A stretch of 64,000 nt of DNA from Streptomyces sp. S4.7. GTDB lineage: Bacteria; Actinomycetota; Actinomycetes; Streptomycetales; Streptomycetaceae. This document shows, in pieces, positions 52,446 to 61,476 of this stretch. The notes beneath the pieces were generated by a model that was given only the letters and a program-made list of their open reading frames with translations, was not told where the DNA came from and made no database searches. Both the position numbers and the translations under genes were made by a program. The stretch lies in assembly GCF_010384365.1 (NCBI RefSeq), contig NZ_CP048397.1, positions 7,135,683-7,199,682 of the forward strand. Reading direction: 5' to 3'. How positions within the stretch are numbered: position 1 is the stretch's first letter; every line of letters begins with the position of its first letter.

Positions 52446-54025
52446 GCCAGTCCGCGCGGGGTGAAGGCGAACGCCTCGGACGGCAACGGCACTCCACAGG
52501 TGCGCAGTTGATGCGCGCGGGTGAGTACCGCGGCGCCTTCGAGCAGATTGAGCGCGATCTGCACCACGGACCGGTTCGCCGGCTCGGCCAGGAACGTGCC
52601 CGCGACCCAGCGGTTGAACGCGCCCGTCGCCGGGCCGCACCAGATCTGGTAATCGGTTCGCCGGGCCGTCTCACCGGTGATCGCCCACCGACTGGAACTG
52701 CCCAGGTACCAGCGGAAGACCAGCGCCATACGGTGCTTCGGATCCGCCTCCGCGCGCGTGATCTCCGAGGGGTCCCGCCGCTCCCAGAACGCCCGTGTGT
52801 GCTGCCAGACCTCGTCGAACGAGGCGCGCAGCACGTTCTGTTCGATCGCGGCGCGCAGGGCGGGCGGGATCTCCTCCAGCGAGCCGTGCGCCCGGTAGGC
52901 CGCGTGGAGCCTGGCGGCCCGCTGGGCGAACATCGTCCCCCGTGACAGGACTTGCAGCGTGACACCCAGCTCGAACATGTCCGCCGCCGGCGCCATGGCC
53001 ACATCGGCGACATCCGCCTCGCAGAGCATCGCCTTGGCCTCTTCGGACAGGCCCGCCTCGGTGGCCGTCTGGTTCACCGAACCGGTGACGACGTAGGACG
53101 CGCCGAGGGCGAAGGCGGCGCCCACCGCGGCCGGCGTGCCGAGCCCGCCCGCCGCGCCGATCCTGACCGGCCGGTGGTAGCCGTACCGGTGGCAGAGCGC
53201 GTCGCGCAGCAGGGCGATCCTCGGCAGCAGGACCGACAGCGGCCGGTTGTCGGTGTGACCTCCGCTGTCGGCCTCCACGGTGATGTCCTCGGCCACCGGC
53301 ACCAGGGCCGCCAGGCCGGCCTCCTGCGGGGTCAGCCTCCCCTGGCCCACGAGCAGGTCCAGCAGCGCGGCGGGGGCGGGTGCGAGGAACCTCTCGGCCA
53401 CCTCGGGCCTGGAGACCTTGGCGAGGATCCGCGTACGCCGGACGATCGAGCCGTCGGCCCCGCGCCGCAGCCCCCGGGCCGAGCACAGCACGACGGCCGG
53501 GGTGAGTTCCATGTACGCCGACGCCGAGATCCGGGGGACACCGCAGCGCAGCAGCAGCTCGGCGACGCGGAACTCCAGCGCGGGCTCGGCCGGTGAGTGG
53601 ATCAGGTTCACGCCCCAGTTCGCACGGGTCCGCAGCTCGTCGGCCAGCGCGTGCACGGCCCGCTCCACTTCGGCGTACGCCAGGCCGCCGGCGCCGAAGA
53701 ACCCGAGCATCTCCGCCCCGGCCATCGCGGACACCATCCGGGTGGTCGCGATGCCGTTCGCCATCTCGCCCGCCACATAGGGGAAGCGGACGCCGTGCGC
53801 CTCGCAGAAGGTGCGACCGCCGAGCCACTCGGGGTACAGCGGCGGCAGCGTCCCGAGTACCGGGCCTTCGGGTAAGGGACCGGCGGCGAGCCCCAGTTCA
53901 CGGCCGGCCGGCCCGCTGACGATGTGCACGGGTTCCCGGATCCGCCGGGCCCTGGCGGCGATCTCCTCGGGGGAGAAGACCGGCGGGGACGCGGCGGGGG
54001 CCACGGGAGCGGAGAGGACGGACAC
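52442..54025 (-). CDS. pfaD: PUFA-synthase-like enoyl reductase PfaD
   Basis: A 527-residue FMN-dependent trans-acting enoyl reductase of the 2-nitropropane-dioxygenase fold. N-terminal motif PEWLGGRTFCEAHGVRFPYVAGEMANGIATTRMV, barrel strands FFGAGGLAYAEVERAV, PVRIGAAGGLGTPAAVGAAFALGA with YVVTGSVNQ (phosphate-binding), and FWERRDPSEITRAEADPKHRMALVFRWYLGSSSRW typical of PfaD. GTG at 54025 was chosen because GGAG lies eight bases upstream. Codon 51 is TTA (plus-strand 53873-53875), so production should need bldA. It overlaps pfaA by four bases and lies 31 bases after the reductase gene. Sets saturation of the growing chain. Confidence 0.93.
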   Translation of the reverse strand: MSVLSAPVAPAASPPVFSPEEIAARARRIREPVHIVSGPAGRELGLAAGPLPEGPVLGTLPPLYPEWLGGRTFCEAHGVRFPYVAGEMANGIATTRMVSAMAGAEMLGFFGAGGLAYAEVERAVHALADELRTRANWGVNLIHSPAEPALEFRVAELLLRCGVPRISASAYMELTPAVVLCSARGLRRGADGSIVRRTRILAKVSRPEVAERFLAPAPAALLDLLVGQGRLTPQEAGLAALVPVAEDITVEADSGGHTDNRPLSVLLPRIALLRDALCHRYGYHRPVRIGAAGGLGTPAAVGAAFALGASYVVTGSVNQTATEAGLSEEAKAMLCEADVADVAMAPAADMFELGVTLQVLSRGTMFAQRAARLHAAYRAHGSLEEIPPALRAAIEQNVLRASFDEVWQHTRAFWERRDPSEITRAEADPKHRMALVFRWYLGSSSRWAITGETARRTDYQIWCGPATGAFNRWVAGTFLAEPANRSVVQIALNLLEGAAVLTRAHQLRTCGVPLPSEAFAFTPRGLA

Positions 54026-54056
54026 GGAGGGGCTCCAGGGAGAGGAGGTGTGCGGG

Positions 54057-55184
54057 TCAGGCGCAGGGGGCGGACGGCAGGGCGGAGGTGGGCGACGGCC
54101 CGGCGGCAACGAGGCCCCTCGGGACGAGGCCGGACCACAGCTGGTCCAGGTCCACCCGGTCGGAGGCCGCCGACGAGCCGAACAGGGCCCGGACGCGGGT
54201 GTCGTCGAAGCGCCGTCGGTGGGTCAGATAGGTCGTCAGGTCCGGGTAGCAGTCGACCAGCGCCTCCAGGGCCGACGGGTCGTCCGGCTCCTCGGCGACC
54301 AGTTCGACGGACAGCTCGACCAGCCGTTCCAGCAGGGTCACGATCGTCGGCACGGGCACGTCGCGGTCGTGGACCACGTGGTAGGTGTCGACTCCGCCCG
54401 AGGGCGTCCGGTCGGCCAGCCGCACCATGATCCCGGCCGCGTGGTCCACCGGCAGCAGATTCAGCCGGCCGTCCGGACGACCCACCAACCGGACACGGGC
54501 ACGGCCTCCGGGCTCGGCGGTGCGCCGTGCGTCGCGCAGGATCCGCTCGACGACCTGGAGCGGATGCGAGGGCAGTTCCGGATGCGGCGGCAGGTCCGTG
54601 ACGAGGATGCTCGGCCGCAGCACCACGACCGGGCGGCGGTGTTCCCGCGACCACGCGTGGATCAGCACCTCCGCCTCGTACTTGGAGCGTTCGTAGGCGT
54701 TCTCGAAGCCGTACGCGCCGTCCAGCTCGTCCTCGTACGCCACCCCCTCACGCCGGCTTCCGGCGACGAACGCGGTGCTCACGTGGTGGACCACGGGTCT
54801 CTCACGTCCGGCGGCGGCCAACTCCAGCACGTGCCGGGTCCCTTCGACATTGGTGCGCCGCAACTCGGCCAGGTCACCGGCCAGGTTGATGCTGCCCGCG
54901 CTGTGCCAGATGGCGCCGAGGCCGTCGGCCAACTCCTGGAACGCGTGCCGGGACAGCCCGAGTCCGGGTCGCTCCAACTCGGTCTCCACCACCCGCAGCC
55001 GGCCGGGGAGTTCGGCGAGAGCTGCCTCGGGCACGCCGGTCAGTGCGAAGTACCGGGTGATGCGGTGGAGCGCGTCACCCGAGCCCGCGTGGACCAGGAC
55101 CGTCACCGACCGGTGCGTGTCGAGCAGACGGCGCAGCAGGCGCAGCCCGAGGAATCCGGTGGCGCCGGTGAGGGCGACGTGCAT
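54057..55184 (-). CDS. Thioester-reductase-like SDR (HglB-type release enzyme)
   Basis: A 375-residue extended SDR of the NAD(P)-binding_4/male-sterility group. The cofactor motif TGATGFLGLRLLRRLL opens the protein, followed by HSAGSINLAG, VEGTRHVLELA, HVSTAFVAG and the YxxxK pair in ENAYERSKYEAE. This is the fold of thioester reductase domains that release polyketides or fatty acids as aldehydes or alcohols, including HglB of the heterocyst glycolipid system. It stands alone without a carrier domain and begins the operon that runs into pfaD-pfaA-pfaC. Reductive chain release is inferred from the neighbours. Confidence 0.85.
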   Translation of the reverse strand: MHVALTGATGFLGLRLLRRLLDTHRSVTVLVHAGSGDALHRITRYFALTGVPEAALAELPGRLRVVETELERPGLGLSRHAFQELADGLGAIWHSAGSINLAGDLAELRRTNVEGTRHVLELAAAGRERPVVHHVSTAFVAGSRREGVAYEDELDGAYGFENAYERSKYEAEVLIHAWSREHRRPVVVLRPSILVTDLPPHPELPSHPLQVVERILRDARRTAEPGGRARVRLVGRPDGRLNLLPVDHAAGIMVRLADRTPSGGVDTYHVVHDRDVPVPTIVTLLERLVELSVELVAEEPDDPSALEALVDCYPDLTTYLTHRRRFDDTRVRALFGSSAASDRVDLDQLWSGLVPRGLVAAGPSPTSALPSAPCA

Positions 55185-55860
55185 GACCTTGGCTCCAAGG
55201 GCTCCGAAAGGGACAGGACCACGACCGCGTGCGAGGGCGGTGACGCCGGGGCCGTCGCGGCGGCCGGGGAGGCGGGACGCGGTCGGCCGTCCCACGGCGC
55301 GGCGTGCCACCGGCGGTCGCGGAGTGCGCGGCCCGACTCGTCCGGCCGACCCGGCACGACGGGCCTCCGCCGATCGTCCGGTTTCCTCCGGCCCGCCGGG
55401 TTGCTCAGGCCCTCTGCCGGGCTTGATGACGCCGACGCACGGCACACAGTGTCAGACGGCGGACGGTGATGGAGCCCTCGATCCCACCGGCTCACCCGAA
55501 TGCAGTACCCACGCTATGGCTGGTGGTTCTCCGCCGTGAGCCGGGGCGCCGGGCGTACGTACGCAATCGGAAGCGGTCGGGACCGAGCGGGCCGCCCGGC
55601 GGGCCGTCCCCCTTTCGGGTGACCTCGCGGGCAGTGGACGGCAGGCGGTTCCGGTGGGGCGGGAGGGGAGCGCGTACTCGGGGGCCCGTGGGCGGGAACG
55701 GCCGCTCCCCGGGGCCGGATATAAACCGTACTCACCCATGCCGGTGACGGGTTCGGCGTCGCCGCACGCGCGCACCGGTCGGTCGGGGTGGCCGCCGCCC
55801 GGACGTCCGCGCCCGGACTCGCCCCGCCCGCCCCCCTTGGCACGAACTGGAGCCGAACCG
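55185..55860. other. Divergent promoter region of the PUFA-like locus
   Basis: 676 bases between the SDR (minus) and WS/DGAT gene (plus) with no supported gene. The only strongly AT-rich hexamer is in GGATATAAACC (about 55718-55728), about 130 bases upstream of the acyltransferase, and could be a minus-10 element. Both arms of the locus probably start here. Confidence 0.45.
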
Positions 55861-57159
55861 ATGCCCGAGTCCGATCCGTCAGCCCGGTCCGTTCCCTTCA
55901 CCGGCCACCCCGCCCACTCGGTCGACCGCGCGTTCTTCGGCATGGAGCGCCGCCACCCCGACGTCCGCTGGGACGCCGGCGGAGTCGCGTATCTGAGCGG
56001 TCCGCCCCCGAACCTGGCGGACTTCCGCACCTACGTGGGCTCCCGCCTGGGCCGGCTGCCCCTGCTCATGAGCCGGATCGAGGGCGGTGCACGGCGCGCC
56101 CGCTGGTCGCCGGACGCGGACTTCGCCCTCGAAAGGCACGTCCACGAGGCGGTCGCGGAGGGGCCCGCCGGGTGGGACACCGCTCTGCGGACCGCGCTCG
56201 ACGCCCCGTTCGCGCCCGGCGCCTACTGGGGGATCTGGCTGGTCCACGGCCATGCGCCCGACGAGTACGCCGTCTGCTACCGCTTCCACCACGCCTGCCA
56301 GGACGGTTCGGCCGCCGCGATGACTTTCCGCACCATGCTGGGCGAGGGAGAGCCGTCGGCCCGCCCGGTGCCGGGGGAGGGCCGCCCGACCGGCCTGCCC
56401 CGGCGGGTCGGCACGGCGGTCGGGCTGGCCACGATGTTCCTGGCCGGCTCCCTCGCCGTCCGCGGCCGGCGTCCGGCCGCCCCCCTCGTCCCCACGGGAG
56501 AGCGGCGGCTGTGGCGGGGCCGCGTACCGGCGGACACGCTCCGCCGGATCGCCGCGGCCCACGGCGGATCGGCCCACGACGTCCATCTGGCCGCGCTCGC
56601 CGGGGCGTTGTCGCTCTGGTCGGCCCGGTCCGGCGTACCGCTTCCCCGGGTGAGGGCGCTGCTGCCCGTTGACGTACGCCGCCCGGACGAGGAACAGACC
56701 TGGGGCAACCGCTGCTTCGCCCTGCCGCTGGAACTGCCCGTGCGCACAGCCTCGTCACGTGGGACCGGATCTCATGACGGCGACGCGCCCGTGCGGCGGC
56801 TGGAGCACGTCATGGCCTCGACCCGTAAATTGCGGGGCGAGACCTGGCGGCAGGCCGTTCAGGACCTGGTCCAGTACATGCCGGACCGTCCGACCGCCTG
56901 GTACCTGCGAAGGATGCTCTCCCCGCGCGTCACCGACGTCATGGCCACGTCCATGCCGGTCGCCGACAAGGGAAGTCTGGGGAACGGCGAGGTGACGGGC
57001 GTCGCCCTGCTCCCGCTGCTGGTGCCCGGACACCTCTTCGGAGTGGGGCTGTCGTTCTTCGGCAACTGGGCCGAGACGTCCTTCGTGGCCGACCGCGCCC
57101 TTCCGCTCGGCGAATTGCTTCCGGAGCTGTGGGAGCAGGCCGTGCGCGAACTGGACTGA
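55861..57159 (+). CDS. WS/DGAT-type acyltransferase
   Basis: A 432-residue wax ester synthase/diacylglycerol acyltransferase-like protein. The catalytic HHxxxDG motif is HHACQDG at residues 143-149. Other family features are PNLADFRTYVGSRL near the N-terminus, SAHDVHLAALAGAL, and a C-terminal YNVPGP-like region replaced here by the SLGNGEVTGVALLPLLVPGHLFGVGLSFFGNW segment. Such enzymes transfer acyl chains from CoA or carrier thioesters to alcohols. In this setting it could esterify the product of the megasynthase and SDR (inference). It faces the pfa operon and is 139 bases before the ABC genes. Confidence 0.85.
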   Translation: MPESDPSARSVPFTGHPAHSVDRAFFGMERRHPDVRWDAGGVAYLSGPPPNLADFRTYVGSRLGRLPLLMSRIEGGARRARWSPDADFALERHVHEAVAEGPAGWDTALRTALDAPFAPGAYWGIWLVHGHAPDEYAVCYRFHHACQDGSAAAMTFRTMLGEGEPSARPVPGEGRPTGLPRRVGTAVGLATMFLAGSLAVRGRRPAAPLVPTGERRLWRGRVPADTLRRIAAAHGGSAHDVHLAALAGALSLWSARSGVPLPRVRALLPVDVRRPDEEQTWGNRCFALPLELPVRTASSRGTGSHDGDAPVRRLEHVMASTRKLRGETWRQAVQDLVQYMPDRPTAWYLRRMLSPRVTDVMATSMPVADKGSLGNGEVTGVALLPLLVPGHLFGVGLSFFGNWAETSFVADRALPLGELLPELWEQAVRELD

Positions 57160-57298
57160 CCCGCTGACCCCCCGTCTTGGTGCCGTTTCCGTTGCGCCGC
57201 CTGCTCGTTGGGCACGGGCGGACCCGTTCCGCCGCCCATCGGAAGACGCGTACCGCTTCCGTGGCCATCCGGAAGACCTGGCACGACGGAGCAGCGCG

Positions 57299-57913
57299 AT
57301 GGACGTCGCAGATGTGCACCACTCCTACCGGCAGCGCGCCGTACTGCGCGGCGTCGGCCTCCGGCTGAGGCCCGGGGTCCTCGCCGGGATCGTCGGGGAG
57401 AACGGCGCCGGCAAGACGACACTGCTGAGGATCCTCGCGGGTGAACTCCGGCCGGACCGGGGCTCGGTGCACCACAGCGGCAGGTTCGGCTACTGCCCGC
57501 AGTCCGTGGTCCTGGACGACTCCTTCACCGTCCGCCAGCACCTGGACTTCTTCCGGCACGCCTACGGGCTGGCGGATCTGCGGCGGGCCGAGGAAGTGAT
57601 GGAGACCCTGGCCTTCACCGAGTACCTCGACCAGCGCGCGGGTCTGCTCAGCGGCGGCTCACGGCAGAAGCTGAACCTGACCCTCGCACTCATGCACGAC
57701 CCGGACGTACTGCTGCTCGACGAGCCCTACCAGGGCTTCGACTGGGAGACGTACCTGCGCTTCTGGGATCTGGCTACCCGGCTGCGCGACGCAGGGCGGT
57801 CGGTGCTGGTCGTCTCCCATCTGGCGTACGACGTCGAGCGGCTGGACCAGCTGTGGCGCCTGGAGGACGGCCGTCTCCACCTCCGGGACCGGTGCTCGGA
57901 GGCGGCGGCATGA
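57299..57913 (+). CDS. ABC transporter ATP-binding subunit
   Basis: A 204-residue ATPase of the ABC-2 exporter type. Walker A GENGAGKTT, Q-loop in FGYCPQS, signature LSGGSRQKLNL, Walker B VLLLDEPYQGFD and H-loop VVSHLAYDV. Its small size and pairing with a single permease point to a four-subunit (2+2) exporter. Following the acyltransferase, it likely exports the finished lipid-like product (inference). The stop overlaps the permease ATG (ATGA). Confidence 0.93.
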   Translation: MDVADVHHSYRQRAVLRGVGLRLRPGVLAGIVGENGAGKTTLLRILAGELRPDRGSVHHSGRFGYCPQSVVLDDSFTVRQHLDFFRHAYGLADLRRAEEVMETLAFTEYLDQRAGLLSGGSRQKLNLTLALMHDPDVLLLDEPYQGFDWETYLRFWDLATRLRDAGRSVLVVSHLAYDVERLDQLWRLEDGRLHLRDRCSEAAA

Positions 57914-58791
57914 GGCGGCACTGGTCCCTGTTCGTCACGGCCTCCCGGTACGCGCTGATCGGTCACGCCCGCAACCGGTTCGCGATGCTGCTGGTGGTGG
58001 TCTACATCCCCGTGTGGATCGCCCTGGCCTACGTGACCATCCCCGACCGGGCGGCGCCGTTCCGGCTGCGGGCCACGGACGAGATCCTGACCCCGCCCGG
58101 CAATCACCTCACCCAGATCACCGGCGCGTTGAACGCGGTCACCCTGATCGCCGGTTTCATGATGTTCGCCGCCACCTTCACCGGAGGTGCCTTCGACCGG
58201 CGCCTGGCCATGGCGGGTTACCCGCGTCATCACCTGGTCCTCGCCAAGCTCTCCGCGCTCACCCTGGTCTGCGCCGCCGTCGCGGCGTACGCCACGGCCG
58301 CCGCCGGCTTCGCCTGGACACCCCGGCAGCCCCTCATGCTCGCCGCCGCGCTGTTCTGCGCCGCCCTGACCTACGGCGCGCTCGGAGTGGTCTTCGGCTC
58401 GGTGCTCCGCCGTGAGGTGGAGGGCATGTTCGCCATCCTGATGATCAGCATCATCGACGTCGCCCTGCAGAACCCCCTGTCGAGCTCCGGCTCAGACAAC
58501 GCCGTGGTCCGCTTCCTGCCGTCGTACGGAGCCGTACAGGCCAGCATGTCCGCGGCCTTCTCCACCGGGCCGGTGGCCCAGGGCCTCGCGATCCAGCTGC
58601 TCTGGCTCCTGGGGGCGGCGCTGGCCGCGTTCATGGTCTTCCGCCGGCGCACCCGCGACGCGCTCCCTCCGGAACGGAGGCGACGCACCCCGGACCGTCC
58701 CGGTCGCGGTGCGGACGCGGGCGCCGATACGGGCGCGCCCGCGCACGCGCCGGAGCCCGGCGCGGTCGCACAGCGCGTACCACCCAACTGA
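57910..58791 (+). CDS. ABC-2-type transporter permease
   Basis: A 293-residue membrane protein with six predicted helices: RFAMLLVVVYIPVWIALAYV, LNAVTLIAGFMMFAATF, VLAKLSALTLVCAAVAAY, LMLAAALFCAALTYGALGVVFG, MFAILMISIIDVALQ and LLWLLGAALAAFMVF. A conserved-looking large loop precedes the second helix. The C-terminus is a charged Arg/Ala/Pro tail. It is translationally coupled to the ATPase gene. Substrate unknown. Confidence 0.9.
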   Translation: MRRHWSLFVTASRYALIGHARNRFAMLLVVVYIPVWIALAYVTIPDRAAPFRLRATDEILTPPGNHLTQITGALNAVTLIAGFMMFAATFTGGAFDRRLAMAGYPRHHLVLAKLSALTLVCAAVAAYATAAAGFAWTPRQPLMLAAALFCAALTYGALGVVFGSVLRREVEGMFAILMISIIDVALQNPLSSSGSDNAVVRFLPSYGAVQASMSAAFSTGPVAQGLAIQLLWLLGAALAAFMVFRRRTRDALPPERRRRTPDRPGRGADAGADTGAPAHAPEPGAVAQRVPPN

Positions 58792-58915
58792 CGGACGCAC
58801 CGCCCCCGTCCGGCCCGACGGCCGCGTGACCTGCGGGAGCCGGAGATCGTTCTGGAACCGGGCGTCGAATCGCCGCCCGACCACCACGTTCTTCACGCAA
58901 GGAGCACGATCCCCC

Positions 58916-59437
58916 ATGACCCTTTCGCGTACCGTCCGGAGCACGGTCCTCACCGCGGCTCTCGTGTCCGCCTCGGCCCTGACCTTCCCCGCCTCCGCGC
59001 AGGCGGCGCCGCTGCCGCCCGCGTGCCAGGAAGCGCTGCTCACCACCCTCGACAAGTTCCCCGTCGCGGACTTCACGGTCCCCGACAAGGTCCAGAGCGG
59101 AATGCTGGACGAGGTCGGCAGCCTGACCGAGGCCGACCAGCGGGCGTTCACCGAGCAGGCGTGCGCGGCCTGGAACACCTGGGCCGCCAAGAACGGCCAG
59201 GCGGTGGCCACGGACCTGGACACCCGCTACCGGAACGCCGCCGGGCCCGTGTGCAACAAGTTCACCACCTCCGCCATCGGGACGATCAAGAAGTACGCCC
59301 CGAACGTCCCCGCCGAGACGCGGGAGTTGGAGAAGGTGGCCAAGAAGGTCTGGCAGAACGTGATGCAGAAGCTCTCCGTGGAGGCCACCAACGCCGACTG
59401 CCGCCGGGCCTACAACGGGGTGAGGACCGGCTGGTAG
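58916..59437 (+). CDS. Small secreted hypothetical protein
   Basis: A 173-residue protein with a Sec signal peptide (MTLSRTVRSTVLTAALVSASALTFPASAQAA, cleavage after AQA near residue 30). The mature part is helical and carries four cysteines that could form two disulphides (PACQEALL, TEQACAAWNT, GPVCNKF, NADCRRAY). No family recognised. GGAGCAC precedes ATG 58916. Located 124 bases after the permease, it may be an extracytoplasmic partner of the exporter or lipid product. Confidence 0.72.
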   Translation: MTLSRTVRSTVLTAALVSASALTFPASAQAAPLPPACQEALLTTLDKFPVADFTVPDKVQSGMLDEVGSLTEADQRAFTEQACAAWNTWAAKNGQAVATDLDTRYRNAAGPVCNKFTTSAIGTIKKYAPNVPAETRELEKVAKKVWQNVMQKLSVEATNADCRRAYNGVRTGW

Positions 59438-59455
59438 CGAGCCCCGTCGCATGAC

Positions 59456-59523
59456 GACCCCGCCCCCGTCCCCTGCCGGCCGTCCGCCGTCGCGTTCCGC
59501 TGCCGGGGCCGGGGGCCGGGGTC
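59456..59523. terminator. Possible bidirectional hairpin between convergent genes
   Basis: GACCCCGCCCCC at 59456-59467 can pair with GGGGGCCGGGGTC at 59511-59523 with one bulge, across a 43-base loop. It lies between the secreted-protein and MFS gene ends, so it could stop both transcripts, but the loop is long. Confidence 0.3.
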
Positions 59524-59614
59524 ACCAGGGGATGCCGCCGTCGTCCTCGAAGAACGAACGGGTCGGCCCGCCCCCTGTTCGGCCGCGGCCTCGGTGAACG
59601 GTCCCTCGGTGCCG

Positions 59615-61236
59615 TTACGAGGGCGCCTGGACGAAGTCCTTGGTGTGGATCGTGGCGAGGGAGACCACACCGGCGACGAGGGCGATGAGCGCGGCGACGA
59701 GGAGGATCTCGTTGAGCCCCGAGGTGAAGGCCGCCGTGGCGAGATCCTTGACGGGGGCGCGGACCTCGGGCGGGAGGGACCCGAGCGCCTCGGTGACCGT
59801 GCCGGACTGGACGGCTGTGGAGATCTGCGGGCCGAAGTCCCCGACGCCGGGGATCGCGCCGATGTGGTCGGTCACATAGGACTTGATCTTGCTGGAGAAC
59901 AGGGTGCCGAGCAGCGCGATGCCGGTGGCGATGCCGATCTGGCGGAATGTCGAGTTGATGCCCGAGGCCATGCCCGCGTGAGCCGGCTGGACCACACCGA
60001 CGGCGGTCGACGCCAGCGGTGGATTGACCAGACCGAGACCGGCTCCGGACATGATCATGCCGGGGATGAGGTGGGTCCAGTCGCTGGAGGCGTTCAGGCC
60101 GCGTATCCACAGCAGCCCGCCGCCGATCAGCAGCAGCCCGGGTCCGATCAGGAACCGCACCGGCATCCTTGAGGAGAGCCGTCCGGAGATCGTGGACACC
60201 ACCAGGATGCCGGCGGAGATCAGCAGCAGCCGCATGCCCGCGCCCAGGGCGCTGTATCCGAGTACGTCCTGGAGGTAAAGCACGAGGTAGAGCAGCATCG
60301 ACAGGATCGAGGCGCTGAGACCGAAGGCAGCCACCAGGCCGCCGGTGAAGGTCGGCTTCCGGAAGAGTGACCGGTCGAACATGGCCTGAGCTGTCCGCAA
60401 CTCGACCACCACGAAGGCGATCATCAGCACGAACGCGGCGGTCAGACACGCGATGCCGACGGGGTCGGAGAACGAGTCGTGACTGGACTGGATGAGCGCG
60501 TACACCAGGCTCGACACAGCAGCGGTGAAGAGTACGAAGCCCGGCCAGTCGGGGTGGCGGGCCCCGGGCTGTCGGGACTCGGCGACCTTGACCAGGGTGA
60601 TCGCGACGGCGATCGCGCCGATGGGCAGGTTGACGTAGAAGATCCACTCCCAGGACAGGCCCGTGGTGAGCACACCGCCGAGCAGCGGCCCGATGGCCAC
60701 CGCGAGTCCGGTGATCGTGCCCCAGATCCCGAACGCGACCCGCGGTCCTCGCCGCGGAACGCGTCCGCGAGCAGGGCGAGTGAGACCGAGAACATGATGG
60801 AGCCGCCGACCCCCTGGATGCCCCGGGAGAGTTGCGGCATCAGCCCACTGTCGGCGAGGCCGCAGAGCAGTGACGCGAGACTGAAGATCGTCAGCCCGAT
60901 CACATAGAGCTTCTTGCGGCCGTACATGTCGGCGAGGCTGCCCGCGGTGAGCAGCAGGGAGGCCAGGGTGAGGGAGTAGGCGTCGACGACCCACTGGAGG
61001 TCGGAGAAGCTGGCGTGCAGTGACCGCTGGATGTCGGGCAGTGCCACGTTCACGATGGTGATGTCCAGCAGCAGCATGAACGTGCCCAGGCAGACGGCGG
61101 TCAGCGTCCACCACTTGTTCAGCGCGGTCGGGGCGTGCCAGGCTCGGGGCTCACCGCGACCGTGACCGTGCGGGCCGGCTCAGAAAGCGCCTGTGGCGCG
61201 GGACAGGTGGGAGTCGTCCGGCTCGTTCTCAGGCAT
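59615..61236 (-). pseudogene. MFS drug exporter gene (DHA2/EmrB-like) with stop and frameshift
   Basis: A 14-helix multidrug exporter in pieces. The N-terminus MPENEPDDSHLSRATGAF begins at 61236 after an AGAGGG site and meets an in-frame TGA at codon 19 (61180-61182). The same frame then continues normally (ALNKWWTLTAVCLGTFMLLLD) into helices 1-4 with the LLLDITIVNVALPDIQ and ADMYGRKKLYVIG signatures. Near 60740 one base appears lost (AFRGEDRG against VAFGIWGTITG), and helices 5-14 follow in another frame to the stop at 59615. Two independent lesions indicate a decaying gene. A sequencing error could explain one, less easily both. Confidence 0.8.
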
Positions 61237-61476
61237 GGTCATACCCTCTTCTTGGCCTGACGGGCGTGCCCGTCCGACCGAACTCTCCCCTCCGGGCGCC
61301 CCCGGCCGTCTCCTCACCGCGGGCCAGCCGGGCGAACCTGAGCCGTGGTGTCACCGGATCGGGTGACGGCCGGCGTTTCGGGTGTCCGTGTCCCCGGACA
61401 CGGGGCCCCGTCGACCCTGTACGCGGCGAGGGCCGTCCCACCGTGGCCGAGCCGGCCAGGAGCTACTGTCGCGGGC

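Noticed and set aside
61243..61476. TetR-type regulator gene upstream of the MFS gene
   Set aside because: No frame in this 234-base gap shows a helix-turn-helix or adequate length.
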